From: Sulfurovum sp. XGS-02
GTDB lineage: Bacteria > Campylobacterota > Campylobacteria > Campylobacterales > Sulfurovaceae
Reading direction: 5' to 3'
Length of the DNA stretch: 64,000 bases
Assembly: GCF_023213175.1 (NCBI RefSeq)
Contig: NZ_CP093312.1
Coordinates: 1,302,001 to 1,366,000, forward strand
The notes below the pieces were generated by a model. That model worked only from the letters and a program-made list of their open reading frames with translations, did no database searches and had not been told where the DNA came from. Below are positions 8,236 through 17,689 of the stretch, in pieces. Made by a program: the position numbers and the translations under genes. Each line of letters opens with the position of its first letter. The first letter of the stretch is position 1.

Positions 8236-9651
8236 TTAATAATTCACTTTCAGATCTTTATCATACGATAATTCGAACAATACTTCTATCTTTTTCATTT
8301 CATAGGGTGCGAAGGTAAGTTTCATCTCTATTTGTCCCTCTTTAAGCACTTTGTAGTCTACATCTTTCTTTGCATTAATACTTAAAAGTTTTGATTTGAT
8401 CTCTTCGGTTTCTGATGTAGGTATACGTTCGATCAGTGTCAGTTTTTTTTCTTTATCTGATTTGTTCGTGATCGTTAGTCTATAGCCATCTTTCTTACGT
8501 ACAGTACCGCCAAATATACCCGTTTCCCGTTCCTTATTGACTATCGGCTTACGTTCTATTTTGATGTCCTCTTCTACCTTTGTATAGAGGTCGTATCTCC
8601 CCTCTTTGTACTCTCCCTGTGCCTTTTCGTTGATCAGTTCATCGGAAGACTTTACTTTCCATTGGTGATCTTCTATTTGATATTTTGGCTCAAATGAACA
8701 GACATGAAATGCTTTGGTATTGGTATAAGGGTAGGCACGGACTTCACAGGAGAGCGGTGCTTTCCACTCCAAGACTTTGACATCCAAAGGTACGCCGGTT
8801 GAAGGCAAGCTCAGTTTTTCTATCTTATACTCTCTGGCATCTTCATAGGAAACTGCCGGTGCAGAGAGCACCTCTCTTCCTTCAACATCCATAAGCATGT
8901 CCATTTGTGCTCTTTTAGCCATAGCTTTTTTTGCTTCCATCAGCAGCTTTGGTTCATACTTCCTGACGATCCATGGATGAAAATGTGTTGGGTACAGATA
9001 TTGTTTGGATGAACGATAATAGAACCTGGCACTCTCTGCTTCGATATCGATACCGCTTCTATTGGTTATGGAGAGAGTTTGTGTGACCTCTACTTCTTTT
9101 TCATCTTTGATATCGGCTTCATAAGCTGTAGAAAAAGAGACATACCCGTAAGGAAGGGTAAGCTCAAGCTCTTGATCGCATCGTTTCACACTCTCTATTG
9201 CTCTTCTGCTTGGTGCCTGTTTGTCAAATGCTCTCTCTTGAATTTCTATCTCTTGACGCAACCCCTTCTCTTCTTCTAAAAGTCTTGCCTGTGCCTCTCC
9301 CAGTTCTTTTGCAGATGCTATCAAGAGATCAGCATCAACAGACGCAGGTTGGGGAAGCGATGTAAGTCGGACTAAAAACTTACTATTTTGCTGCACAGCC
9401 TGCAGCGTCTGCTCTGCATTTTTCAAACCTGTCAAAACTTGACATAACCTATCATCCAAAGGACAACCGGAACTCATAGTAAGTGGAAGTGTGTTTCCCT
9501 CACACTTTGCTTTTACCCCTTTTGAAAAGCCTATGAAATTGTTAGTAGGTTTGAATTTGTAAAAAGTATTGTCCTGATAGACAGCAAGGGAAGAAGCATA
9601 GCTCATGCTTCCGGATAAAAGTAGTATGCTAAGAGAAGTAGTGAATTTCAT
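8236..9651 (-). CDS. Secreted DUF4139 domain protein
   Basis: A 471-residue protein with a Sec signal peptide (hydrophobic to about residue 18, then SYASS), an acidic coiled-coil region (about 70-160) and a C-terminal beta-rich DUF4139 domain, visible in 'YPTHFHPWIVRKY' and the 'RLTITNKSDKEKKLTLIERIP' type of strand pattern. Family members are envelope proteins of unknown role, some annotated as mucoidy inhibitors. A periplasmic or outer-surface location is likely. The cytochrome gene upstream is in the same direction 37 bp away, so they may share a transcript. Confidence 0.8.
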   Translation of the reverse strand: MKFTTSLSILLLSGSMSYASSLAVYQDNTFYKFKPTNNFIGFSKGVKAKCEGNTLPLTMSSGCPLDDRLCQVLTGLKNAEQTLQAVQQNSKFLVRLTSLPQPASVDADLLIASAKELGEAQARLLEEEKGLRQEIEIQERAFDKQAPSRRAIESVKRCDQELELTLPYGYVSFSTAYEADIKDEKEVEVTQTLSITNRSGIDIEAESARFYYRSSKQYLYPTHFHPWIVRKYEPKLLMEAKKAMAKRAQMDMLMDVEGREVLSAPAVSYEDAREYKIEKLSLPSTGVPLDVKVLEWKAPLSCEVRAYPYTNTKAFHVCSFEPKYQIEDHQWKVKSSDELINEKAQGEYKEGRYDLYTKVEEDIKIERKPIVNKERETGIFGGTVRKKDGYRLTITNKSDKEKKLTLIERIPTSETEEIKSKLLSINAKKDVDYKVLKEGQIEMKLTFAPYEMKKIEVLFELSYDKDLKVNY

Positions 9652-9688
9652 CGATCATCCTTTTTAGTATAAGAACGATTATAGCCAA

Positions 9689-10054
9689 TTATTCTGTACT
9701 GTTACTCTCTGTAAATTGTGATAAATAGTCTGCATTTTTCTTTTGCAGATAATCATAGATCGCTTTGACCTCTTCATTGGTCAAATAATAACGGGGCATC
9801 ACTTTATGATAGGTATTGACGGCTTTGATCATATCATCGAGTGAGTCTCTACGTATATCTGAACCTTTTAAAGCCTGTTTTCCATGTATATCTCTATATT
9901 CAACAATAATCTGGCCTTCACCGCTCTCTCCATGACATTGTGAACAGCTTACGCCTCTAGGGTTGGCATAGAGCATTTCACCATACTCATAGTGTGAAAT
10001 AAAATCTTCTTGTCCCCATACCATTAAAGGGAGTAATATCCATAATAGTCTCAT
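9689..10054 (-). CDS. Monohaem cytochrome c
   Basis: A roughly 121-residue periplasmic c-type cytochrome: a signal peptide (MRLLWILLPLMVWG), one haem-binding CSQCH, and a distal Met ligand candidate in KVMPRYYLT followed by the terminal helix EVKAIYDYL. It is a small electron carrier of class I shape. The ATG at 10054 begins a normal signal peptide; an upstream GTG at 10072 would add six residues, and neither has a strong ribosome-binding site. Its redox partner is not evident from the neighbours. Confidence 0.85.
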   Translation of the reverse strand: MRLLWILLPLMVWGQEDFISHYEYGEMLYANPRGVSCSQCHGESGEGQIIVEYRDIHGKQALKGSDIRRDSLDDMIKAVNTYHKVMPRYYLTNEEVKAIYDYLQKKNADYLSQFTESNSTE

Positions 10055-10143
10055 GATACTGTCAACGTTCACTCCAAACAGGGCAAAACTGCGTTGCCTA
10101 AAGTATTTTTGATATAATACAATAAAAAATATAAGGGCGCTCT

Positions 10144-10989
10144 ATGCAACTCATCGATGGTAAATCCTTAGCCAAAAAAGTGCAAACTACTATAGCTACT
10201 GAAGTCGCACAACTCAAACAAGTAAAAAATATCGTTCCCGGACTTGCAGTGATCCTCGTAGGTGATGATCCTGCCAGTCATGCGTATGTTAACATGAAAG
10301 CAAAAGCCTGCGAAAATGTAGGGTTTTACTCTATCACGCACAACATGCCTGATACGATCAGCCAGGATGAGATCATAGCAACCATAGAGATGATGAACAA
10401 CAACCCTCGTATAGATGGTATATTGGTGCAGCTTCCTTTACCTAAACATATAGATACGGACAAGATACTCGAAGTGATAGACCCGAAAAAAGATGTGGAT
10501 GGTTTCCATGCCTATAATGTAGGTCGTCTGGTCACAGGACTTGACAGTTTCGTAGCATGTACACCACTTGGTGTGATGAAAATGTTTGAAGAGTATGAGA
10601 TAGACCTCAGAGGTAAAGATGTATGTGTCGTAGGAGCGAGTAACATCGTCGGTAAACCTATGGCCTCCCTCCTTCTCAATGCAGAAGCGACAGTGACCAT
10701 TACCCATATCTATACCAAGGACCTCAAAGCACATACGAGTCAAGCAGATATCGTGGTCGTGGGTGTAGGTGTTCCGGGGCTTATCAAAGAGGATATGGTA
10801 AAAGAAGGTGCCATCGTGATCGACATCGGTATCAACCGTATAGAGGACGGTTCACTGGTTGGGGATGTGGACTTTAAAAATGTGAGTCCAAAATGTTCTT
10901 ACATTACTCCTGTACCGGGCGGGGTAGGTCCTATGACCATAGCGATGCTTTTAAGCAATACACTTAAATCAGCAAAAGCCAGAGCATAA
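10144..10989 (+). CDS. folD: Bifunctional methylenetetrahydrofolate dehydrogenase/cyclohydrolase
   Basis: A 281-residue cytoplasmic enzyme interconverting 5,10-methylene-, methenyl- and 10-formyl-tetrahydrofolate for purine and formyl-Met synthesis. Motifs: VGDDPASHAYVNMK with the catalytic Lys region, ILVQLPLPKHID, the NAD(P)-binding 'GASNIVGKPMA', and the terminal PGGVGPMT. A TATAAT box at 10113-10118 lies 26 bp before the start. The stop overlaps the lepB start by one base (TAATG), indicating coupling. Confidence 0.95.
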   Translation: MQLIDGKSLAKKVQTTIATEVAQLKQVKNIVPGLAVILVGDDPASHAYVNMKAKACENVGFYSITHNMPDTISQDEIIATIEMMNNNPRIDGILVQLPLPKHIDTDKILEVIDPKKDVDGFHAYNVGRLVTGLDSFVACTPLGVMKMFEEYEIDLRGKDVCVVGASNIVGKPMASLLLNAEATVTITHIYTKDLKAHTSQADIVVVGVGVPGLIKEDMVKEGAIVIDIGINRIEDGSLVGDVDFKNVSPKCSYITPVPGGVGPMTIAMLLSNTLKSAKARA

Positions 10990-11960
10990 TGAAAGGTTTT
11001 ATACAGGCTTCCGGCCGTTTTGCAAGTTCATGGACTGGGACGATCATCATCGTACTGTTTCTCATCTTTTTTGTGGCGCAATCTTTTGTCATTCCATCAG
11101 GCTCGATGAAAAGAACACAGCTGATAGGTGACTTTTTGTTTGCCAAGAAGTTTTCCTATGGGATCCCTACCCCGCACCTGCCATGGGTGGAGATCCCGCT
11201 ATTACCTGATTTTAACGGTAATGGACACCTGATAGAAGGGCCTAGGCCTCAAAGAGAAGATATTGTTATTTTCCGTTATCCAAAAAACCATAAAATACAC
11301 TATGTCAAACGTTGTGTGGCTGTAGGTGGAGATGAAATACTTTATGCCAATGAAAAACTCCTGATTCACTTTCATGAAGGTGATGCCTATATGAAAGCGG
11401 AGTATCCTGCCGATAAGATCGTCTCACTCAGGGGCAAACTTTGGGTAGAAAACCCTTATATGTCTAAATATCCGGGTATACAGTATGCTCCTGAAGGTGT
11501 CAATATCTTTGAGGGACTTTTACAGTACTATGCATACAATAAAGAGATCGACATGGTACCTGTCTATGTGGATGGTCTTGATACGCCTACCTATGAGATC
11601 ACGGGGAAAGGTGTCAATGCCCTCTATACAAAAGTAGATGAGGACCACTTCTATATGATCGGTGATAACCGTGACAACTCTAACGACAGCCGTTTTTGGG
11701 GTGCGGTTCCCTATAAGTTGATCGTAGGAAAGCCTTGGCTGAACTATATGAGTTTGGAACACCGCTCCTATGAGAGTGTACTCAACGGTGATGCATACGG
11801 CAGCGGGAAGGATAATGCAAGACTCAGACGTTTATGCGGTGATATAGCCATCGATTCTCAGGCCTGTGAAGATCTCTGGAACAAGCAACGCTTTACCATC
11901 CGCTGGGGACGAGTAGGAAGACGCATTGAAACGATACAGACAGAACAACCTATAGAGTAA
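10989..11960 (+). CDS. lepB: Signal peptidase I
   Basis: A 323-residue inner-membrane serine protease that removes Sec signal peptides on the periplasmic side. One N-terminal transmembrane helix (about 16-34) is followed by the catalytic Ser39 in PSGSM and Lys108 in HYVKRC. The GDNRDNSNDSRFWG box is conserved. A long insert between the Lys box and GDNRDNS (about 110-220) makes it larger than the smallest homologues, as in many Gram-negative LepB. It is the second gene of folD-lepB-rpiB. Confidence 0.95.
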   Translation: MKGFIQASGRFASSWTGTIIIVLFLIFFVAQSFVIPSGSMKRTQLIGDFLFAKKFSYGIPTPHLPWVEIPLLPDFNGNGHLIEGPRPQREDIVIFRYPKNHKIHYVKRCVAVGGDEILYANEKLLIHFHEGDAYMKAEYPADKIVSLRGKLWVENPYMSKYPGIQYAPEGVNIFEGLLQYYAYNKEIDMVPVYVDGLDTPTYEITGKGVNALYTKVDEDHFYMIGDNRDNSNDSRFWGAVPYKLIVGKPWLNYMSLEHRSYESVLNGDAYGSGKDNARLRRLCGDIAIDSQACEDLWNKQRFTIRWGRVGRRIETIQTEQPIE

Positions 11961-11970
11961 AGGGGAATAC

Positions 11971-12429
11971 GTGAAAAAATTTTACATTGCAACAGACCAT
12001 GCAGGATACGCACTTAAAGCCTACGTGAAAGATTTTGTGAGATCATTGGGGCATGAGATCATTGATCTTGGACCTGACTCTGCAGACAGAGTGGACTACC
12101 CTGATTTTGCAAAAAAATGTGCAGATGCCGTACTTGCTGACAAAGGCAGTTTTGGTATTCTTATCTGTGGTACAGGTATTGGTATCTCTATCGCTGCGAA
12201 CAAAGTACCCGGTATCCGTGCCGCACTCTGCCACGATCACTATACGGCAAAACTTACCAGACAGCACAATGATGCGAACATCCTCTGTTTTGGTGAACGT
12301 GTGGTAGGTAAAGGGGTCATAGAAGATATGATAGAAGCCTTTGCAAATACAGAGTTTGAAGGCGGTAGACATACCGGACGTGTAGCAAAGATAGAAAGTG
12401 TGTGTGCGTTCGGTTCAGACCTAGGTTAA
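11971..12429 (+). CDS. rpiB: Ribose 5-phosphate isomerase B
   Basis: A 152-residue enzyme interconverting ribose 5-phosphate and ribulose 5-phosphate in the pentose phosphate pathway. Recognised from DHAGYALK, the catalytic Cys in ILICGTGIGISIAANK, and the CHDHYTAKLTRQHNDANIL stretch. It starts at GTG (11971), 10 bp after lepB, with AGGGGAA as ribosome-binding site. It is the last clear member of folD-lepB-rpiB. A weak hairpin (AGGGC/GCCCT, 12451-12465) follows. Confidence 0.95.
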   Translation: MKKFYIATDHAGYALKAYVKDFVRSLGHEIIDLGPDSADRVDYPDFAKKCADAVLADKGSFGILICGTGIGISIAANKVPGIRAALCHDHYTAKLTRQHNDANILCFGERVVGKGVIEDMIEAFANTEFEGGRHTGRVAKIESVCAFGSDLG

Positions 12430-12748
12430 TATTTACTGCACAGTATCCAAAGGGCTGACTGCCCTACCCTTATAAATCTCTTTTGTAACGGGTATATAGA
12501 CCTGCGTAGCATCTATAGCGTTACCAGACATTCTTGCATATTTTCAGAATCACATTTTTTACTTATATCCAAACAACATAAGAAATTTTAATCACTGTAT
12601 AGTTATTTCACAAATAATCAGTAAAAAGATCAATAATGGTCATACTTCTTGTATTGGCAGGATATTTTATATATACTATAAATAGTTTGTAAAAGAGATT
12701 GGGATTAGATATGTTCAGAGTGTACTTATACGATTAGGGAAAAGGATC
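12430..12748. other. Intergenic region rpiB to the next gene
   Basis: About 320 bases without a convincing gene. It holds a 5-bp hairpin (12451-12465) that may end the rpiB transcript, then increasingly AT-rich DNA likely to contain the promoter of the gene at 12749. An 18-codon frame at 12636-12692 encodes a hydrophobic peptide but lacks a good ribosome-binding site. Confidence 0.4.
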
Positions 12749-13333
12749 ATGACAATGACAAACAGAATGGACGACGCTGAAATCGATTATATCAAACAAG
12801 AAAAAGACAAGATCTTATATAAGGAACTGGGAGAAAAACTAGAGGAGATGGACAGAGAACATGATGTGGCATTGTGGGCTCTGAAAGAAGCAAATGATGT
12901 GCTGGACTCTATTTGGGAAAGAAGACAAAAACTTAAAAAAGAGTTAAGAAATGTTTCCAGAAGACTCAGAGAGAGAACTATGAGTAGGACCTTGTATATG
13001 ATTGATTTCAGATTAGAAATGGAACTCTACTCTCCAAAGATCATCTTTGAAAATACACATATCATCTCTGCTATATTCAGTGACGGGGCAGTGAAGATAG
13101 AAAGGTCTCTTCAGGCAAGGGTCAAAGATGAACTTACTTGGAATGAAATCTTCTCATATATTGATCCTATGGAGATCTATGTGATTCTTAGAACCATTAT
13201 ACTCAAAAGATTCTATAAAGATACAGCATATACGATAGGTGGGAATATGGATGAAGAGAAGGTAAAGAACATCGAAAAAAAAGCATTTGAAAAAATGAGG
13301 ACGATCTCCTTTATCGAAAATATCTACAAATAA
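12749..13333 (+). CDS. Uncharacterised protein with N-terminal coiled coil
   Basis: A 194-residue soluble protein that I do not recognise. Residues 10-80 are highly charged and helical with heptad spacing (a likely coiled coil). The rest is mixed alpha/beta with a hydrophobic core around 'PMEIYVILRTIIL'. There is no signal peptide, no membrane helix and no cysteine motif. AAAAGGA precedes the ATG. It sits alone between rpiB and apt with wide gaps on both sides (319 and 161 bp), so it is probably its own transcript. Confidence 0.75.
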   Translation: MTMTNRMDDAEIDYIKQEKDKILYKELGEKLEEMDREHDVALWALKEANDVLDSIWERRQKLKKELRNVSRRLRERTMSRTLYMIDFRLEMELYSPKIIFENTHIISAIFSDGAVKIERSLQARVKDELTWNEIFSYIDPMEIYVILRTIILKRFYKDTAYTIGGNMDEEKVKNIEKKAFEKMRTISFIENIYK

Positions 13334-13494
13334 TCTTCACTTTTTCGGAGTAGAAATGTCCATTTTCCTTTAGATACATTGAAATGTTTCTGAAGTTAAA
13401 TGGCTATACTGGACCGAACGCCATTAAAAATACAACCTTCAAGCAACTATGCTACAATTAATCCAACAAAACAGTCTAATCCCAAGGAAACAAC

Positions 13495-14037
13495 ATGACA
13501 CTCACCTCCGAAGATAAAAAAATCATTCTGGACAGCATTAGAGATATCCATGACTTTCCAAAGCCAGGTATCATCTTTAAAGATATTACAACCCTCCTTT
13601 CTGCCCCGGATGCTTTTAACACGCTGATGACACACCTTGCAAACCGTTATGAAAGTTATGACTTGGATTTTATTGCAGGTATAGATGCAAGAGGGTTTAT
13701 CTTTGGCTCCATTTTAGCTGATAGACTGGGTGTCGGTTTTGTGCCTGTTCGAAAAAAAGGAAAACTACCCTATACCACTGTGGCTGAAAAATACAGCCTT
13801 GAGTATGGATTTGACGAAGTAGAGATACATATCGATGCATTTGGTGAGAAAGAAAATCCGAATGTACTCCTCATAGATGATCTTATCGCCACAGGCGGGA
13901 CAGCAAAAGCTGCTGCGAACCTCATAGATAAAGTGGGTGCAAATTGCGTAGAAGCATGTTTCATTATGGAGCTTGCTTTCCTCAATGGACGTCAAGGATT
14001 CGATGCCCCTGTCTATTCTGTTTTGGAGATAGATTAA
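13495..14037 (+). CDS. apt: Adenine phosphoribosyltransferase
   Basis: A 180-residue purine salvage enzyme making AMP from adenine and PRPP. The PRPP-binding loop [13 protein letters not shown] is intact, and [10 protein letters not shown] plus the '[12 protein letters not shown]' flexible loop are typical of Apt. TACAAT at 13453-13458 is a likely -10 box, and AAGGAA precedes the ATG. The length is normal for the family. Confidence 0.95.
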   Translation: MTLTSEDKKIILDSIRDIHDFPKPGIIFKDITTLLSAPDAFNTLMTHLANRYESYDLDFIAGIDARGFIFGSILADRLGVGFVPVRKKGKLPYTTVAEKYSLEYGFDEVEIHIDAFGEKENPNVLLIDDLIATGGTAKAAANLIDKVGANCVEACFIMELAFLNGRQGFDAPVYSVLEID

Positions 14038-14157
14038 CTTTTATAGTGTGTTAGGCCATAAAGGCACTATTCAAAGTCCATTCTGACGATATGACACTTT
14101 TTCTATAACATAATAAACAATGTAGTGTATAATGTAACATATGCTAAAGGTAGTACC

Positions 14158-15258
14158 ATGAGAGTTTATCTGTTTTTTTCACTGTTTCTCCTCCTTTTCT
14201 TCTCTATACATTACCTTTTCTACTCAAGAGTGATCAAGAAATTCCTGGTCTCTGAAAAAGTCAAAAAAACCTTCACCCTCTTTTTAAGCCTCAATTTCAT
14301 TTTCAATATATTCTATGTCGTAGGCCGTTATACGGATCTTATCAACACGCCTTTTTATTATCTCTTCTCTCTCTCCATCGGTATCTCTTTTGTGCTTCTT
14401 TTATATCTTATTGTGCATGAAGTGCTTAACCTCTTTCATAAAACACTCAGAAGTGTCGACATTTCGAAAAGAAACTTCATGAAGAACAGTGGTGATGCTG
14501 CGTTGATCGCACTCTCAACCTCTTATGTCAGTGCCGGTGCCTATGAGGGGATGAAGGAGCCAGTTGTCAATGTAGTGGAGTTTGATCATTTTGATTTTTC
14601 TATCATCCAGATCAGTGATTTTCATATAGGCGGCCTGATCGACAGAGATTTTGTCAAAGCCTCTGTCTCTAAGATCAATGCACTCAAACCGGACATAGTC
14701 TTTATAACCGGCGATCTTGTCGATACTGCGCTGGAAGAGATAAAAGAGAGTATTAGAGAACTTGACAATATCCGTGCCAAACACGGCATCTACTATATTT
14801 TTGGTAATCATGAGTTTTTTCACAATCCCCTGGAGATCATTGAGTTTATCAAAAGCACAAAGCTCACACTGTTGCTCAATGAGAATGTAAAGATAGATGC
14901 ATTACAGCTCAATGTCGTAGGTGTAACAGACCTTATAGGCTATCGTATGAACCTGCTCGAACCGGATATAGATAAAGCCTTTAAAGGGTGCGATGACACC
15001 TATAAGACCATACTCCTGGCCCACCAACCCAAATATATAGAAGAGCTTGGAAACTATAAACCTGACCTCATACTCAGCGGACATACACATGGTGGACAAA
15101 TTTGGCCTTTCGGGCATTTGGTAAGATTGCAGCAGCCCTATGTCAAAGGACTGCACCGACTTCCCAATGGCAGCCATCTCTATGTCAATAGCGGTATCGG
15201 ATTTTGGGGACCGCCCATGAGACTGGATTCACAAGCTGAGATCGCTTACATTGTTTGA
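14158..15258 (+). CDS. Membrane-anchored metallophosphoesterase (YkuE-like)
   Basis: A 366-residue protein: three or four N-terminal transmembrane helices (to about residue 100), then a calcineurin-like phosphoesterase domain. All metal-ligand blocks are present: SDFHIGG, TGDLVD, GNHEF, LAHQP and SGHTHGGQ. Relatives hydrolyse phosphodiesters or lipid pyrophosphates; the substrate here cannot be told. A 'KRNFMKNSGDAA' stretch before the domain resembles a twin-arginine-like linker. The ATG at 14158 is preferred to one at 14125 because a TATAAT box at 14128-14133 would lie inside the longer version. Confidence 0.85.
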   Translation: MRVYLFFSLFLLLFFSIHYLFYSRVIKKFLVSEKVKKTFTLFLSLNFIFNIFYVVGRYTDLINTPFYYLFSLSIGISFVLLLYLIVHEVLNLFHKTLRSVDISKRNFMKNSGDAALIALSTSYVSAGAYEGMKEPVVNVVEFDHFDFSIIQISDFHIGGLIDRDFVKASVSKINALKPDIVFITGDLVDTALEEIKESIRELDNIRAKHGIYYIFGNHEFFHNPLEIIEFIKSTKLTLLLNENVKIDALQLNVVGVTDLIGYRMNLLEPDIDKAFKGCDDTYKTILLAHQPKYIEELGNYKPDLILSGHTHGGQIWPFGHLVRLQQPYVKGLHRLPNGSHLYVNSGIGFWGPPMRLDSQAEIAYIV

Positions 15259-15344
15259 TCTGACTCGCCTCATCCGCTCACCATAAGGCAATTTATAACC
15301 TCCCATACGATATAATCTACCCAATTACTATACAAGAGAAACAG

Positions 15345-16592
15345 ATGAACTTACATAAAGAAATATATATCCCTAAACCTAGCCCGCATGATCCCGATGA
15401 GCAGGGGCATTTTGGCAGCATTGAAAATGGACAGGTAGGTTTTGGCGGACGTTTTGTCCCTGAAACACTGATGCCGGCACTTGAACAACTTAGACTTGAC
15501 TATGAAGCAGTACGTTTTGATAAAGACTTTTGGGCTGAAGTGGACCACTACTACAAACACTACGTAGGTCGCCCCTCTTCTCTTTACTTTGCTGAGAACC
15601 TCTCTAAAGAGCTTGATGCAAAGATCTACCTTAAGCGTGAAGACCTTAACCACACAGGTGCACACAAGATCAACCATACTGTTGCACAAGCGATACTTGC
15701 AAAGAGACTGGGTAAGAAAAAAGTGATCGCAGAGACCGGTGCAGGTCAGCATGGTGTAGCAACGGCTACAGTTGCAGCACTCTTTGGGCTAGAGTGTGAA
15801 ATATTTATGGGTGCCAAAGATGCAGCACGCCAGGAACTTAATGTCTTCCGTATGAAACTGCTTGGTGCCAAAGTCAATGCCGTTGAATCTGGGAGTAAAA
15901 CACTTAAAGATGCAATGAATGATGCCATCAGACACTGGGTAACGAATGCACGTGACACCTACTACATCATCGGTACCGTTGCAGGGCCTCACCCATACCC
16001 TATGATGGTACGTGACATTCAGTCTATCATCGGATGGGAAGCGAAGCAACAGCTCAATGCAGTCGAGGGGTGTCTTCCGGACAAAGTGATCGCCTGTATC
16101 GGCGGAGGGTCGAACGCCCTTGGTATCTTTAACCACTTCTTGGAAGATGAAAGCGTAGAGTGCATCGGTATAGAAGCCGGTGGATTTGGACTTGATTCTA
16201 AACATGGATGTTCTCTTGCAAAAGGAAGTCCGGGTGTACTTCACGGTCAACTGAGCTACATCCTTCAAGATGAAGATGGCCAGGTACAAGAAGCACACTC
16301 TATCTCAGCAGGACTTGACTACCCTGGTATAGGGCCGGAGCATTCCTTTTTAAAAGATGAAGGTATCGCGACATATGACTATATCACCGATGATGAAGCG
16401 TTAGATGCATTTGTATGGCTTTCTCAGGCTGAGGGGATCATCCCTGCCTTTGAAAGTTCACATGCCATCGCCTACCTCAAAAAGATGAAACCTGAAGAGG
16501 TCAAAGGTAAAACGATCCTGGTCAATCTCTCCGGACGCGGCGATAAAGATATGATACAGGCAAAAGATATACTAAAAGACCAATTTGCGTAA
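15345..16592 (+). CDS. trpB: Tryptophan synthase beta chain
   Basis: A 415-residue PLP enzyme joining indole and serine to tryptophan. The PLP lysine is Lys108 in GAHKIN. Other marks are [26 protein letters not shown] for the cofactor phosphate, and the C-terminal NLSGRGDKD. It is the classical TrpB1 type, with an N-terminal extension of about 30 residues. No trpA or other trp gene is adjacent, so its alpha partner is elsewhere. TATAAT at 15311-15316 supports its own promoter. Confidence 0.93.
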   Translation: MNLHKEIYIPKPSPHDPDEQGHFGSIENGQVGFGGRFVPETLMPALEQLRLDYEAVRFDKDFWAEVDHYYKHYVGRPSSLYFAENLSKELDAKIYLKREDLNHTGAHKINHTVAQAILAKRLGKKKVIAETGAGQHGVATATVAALFGLECEIFMGAKDAARQELNVFRMKLLGAKVNAVESGSKTLKDAMNDAIRHWVTNARDTYYIIGTVAGPHPYPMMVRDIQSIIGWEAKQQLNAVEGCLPDKVIACIGGGSNALGIFNHFLEDESVECIGIEAGGFGLDSKHGCSLAKGSPGVLHGQLSYILQDEDGQVQEAHSISAGLDYPGIGPEHSFLKDEGIATYDYITDDEALDAFVWLSQAEGIIPAFESSHAIAYLKKMKPEEVKGKTILVNLSGRGDKDMIQAKDILKDQFA

Positions 16593-16602
16593 ACCTAACT
16601 TG

Positions 16603-17547
16603 CTATACATTGGTCATATATTTATTGCTGACCACCACAGATAAAGGTATCTGTACAAGATAGGCAAACATAATAGGCAGAAGCATGGAAACTCCAAAGG
16701 TACTTGCCGAAAAGGTAGAGAGTACCAAAGCCAAAGTGATATACCTTGTGATACTCTGCCAGAATGCCGCTCTCTCTTGCGGTGATTCCAGATTATAGAT
16801 CATTTTTGAAGCACTGAATACCAGTAGATAGAAAACAACGACCGCGATCAGCGCAATAAAAAAGAGTTCAGGTTCAAAATCATAAATATCGATCAAGAGT
16901 TGAGAACTCTGCAAACCGAACAGATAAAATAAAATGATAAAGATACTCGTACGGCTGATCTGTTTGCTGTAGGTTTCGATCAGTGTAAGCAGAGGTTTGA
17001 TGAAAAGGACCACCCTGCTTGCGATAAATGGTATCACGATCAAAAGGGTGATCACCGGTTCTACAAATCTACTGATAGTGATCTTTTCATCATACGTCAC
17101 CTCAAAGTACCCCGCACTGTAAGTAGCAAAGAGATGTAACATCAATAATGAGAGCGAAACAAAAACAAGATTGATAAAGAGAAGTAAGAAGCCCAGTGAG
17201 GTATCGGCATTGGATCTTTTGATCCAGTGCATCACCATTCCCCCTCCACTTAAAACTGCAAGTAAGAAGAGTCCTGCAGTAATACCAAAGTCATTGGTCA
17301 TAAAACCGATGATCAGTGCAAAGATCGGCAAAAGCAGATAGTTGACTATAAACCCTTTAAAGAGGACTGACCTATACTCCCATACCAGCATCGTATCGCT
17401 TAACTTGAATTTAAAAAGCGATGGCATGATAAGTGTAAGTCCTGCAAAGAGGCAGATGTTTTTATCAAAGATGAACCCATCTGTAGTATACCCATACATA
17501 AATCCCAACAGCGCTCCCATGATAACAATAATGATCAACTGCATCAT
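16603..17547 (-). CDS. BASS/ACR3-type transporter-like membrane protein
   Basis: A 314-residue polytopic inner-membrane protein with nine or ten predicted helices. The 'LLAVLSGGGMVMHWIKRSNAD' segment resembles the crossover helix region of bile acid:sodium symporter and arsenite (ACR3) families. The substrate is unknown; I see no Cys equivalent to the ACR3 thiolate, which argues against arsenite. It is encoded alone, convergent with trpB (10 bp apart) and divergent from pepA. Confidence 0.65.
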   Translation of the reverse strand: MMQLIIIVIMGALLGFMYGYTTDGFIFDKNICLFAGLTLIMPSLFKFKLSDTMLVWEYRSVLFKGFIVNYLLLPIFALIIGFMTNDFGITAGLFLLAVLSGGGMVMHWIKRSNADTSLGFLLLFINLVFVSLSLLMLHLFATYSAGYFEVTYDEKITISRFVEPVITLLIVIPFIASRVVLFIKPLLTLIETYSKQISRTSIFIILFYLFGLQSSQLLIDIYDFEPELFFIALIAVVVFYLLVFSASKMIYNLESPQERAAFWQSITRYITLALVLSTFSASTFGVSMLLPIMFAYLVQIPLSVVVSNKYMTNV

Positions 17548-17689
17548 CTCTCCTTACGATCTTTTTACATAGTATACTACAAAAAGTATCTTTAGCCTTT
17601 TTAGAATAAGAAGTGCACTTCATTCACATAGGCGTATTTACCAATATTTTGATATACTCCATAGAATAAAAACAAACCAAAGGTTATCC

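Noticed and set aside
12636-12692. 18-codon hydrophobic peptide frame before the unknown gene at 12749
   Set aside because: Its composition resembles small membrane toxins, but there is no good ribosome-binding site, no flanking hairpins and the region is AT-rich enough for chance.
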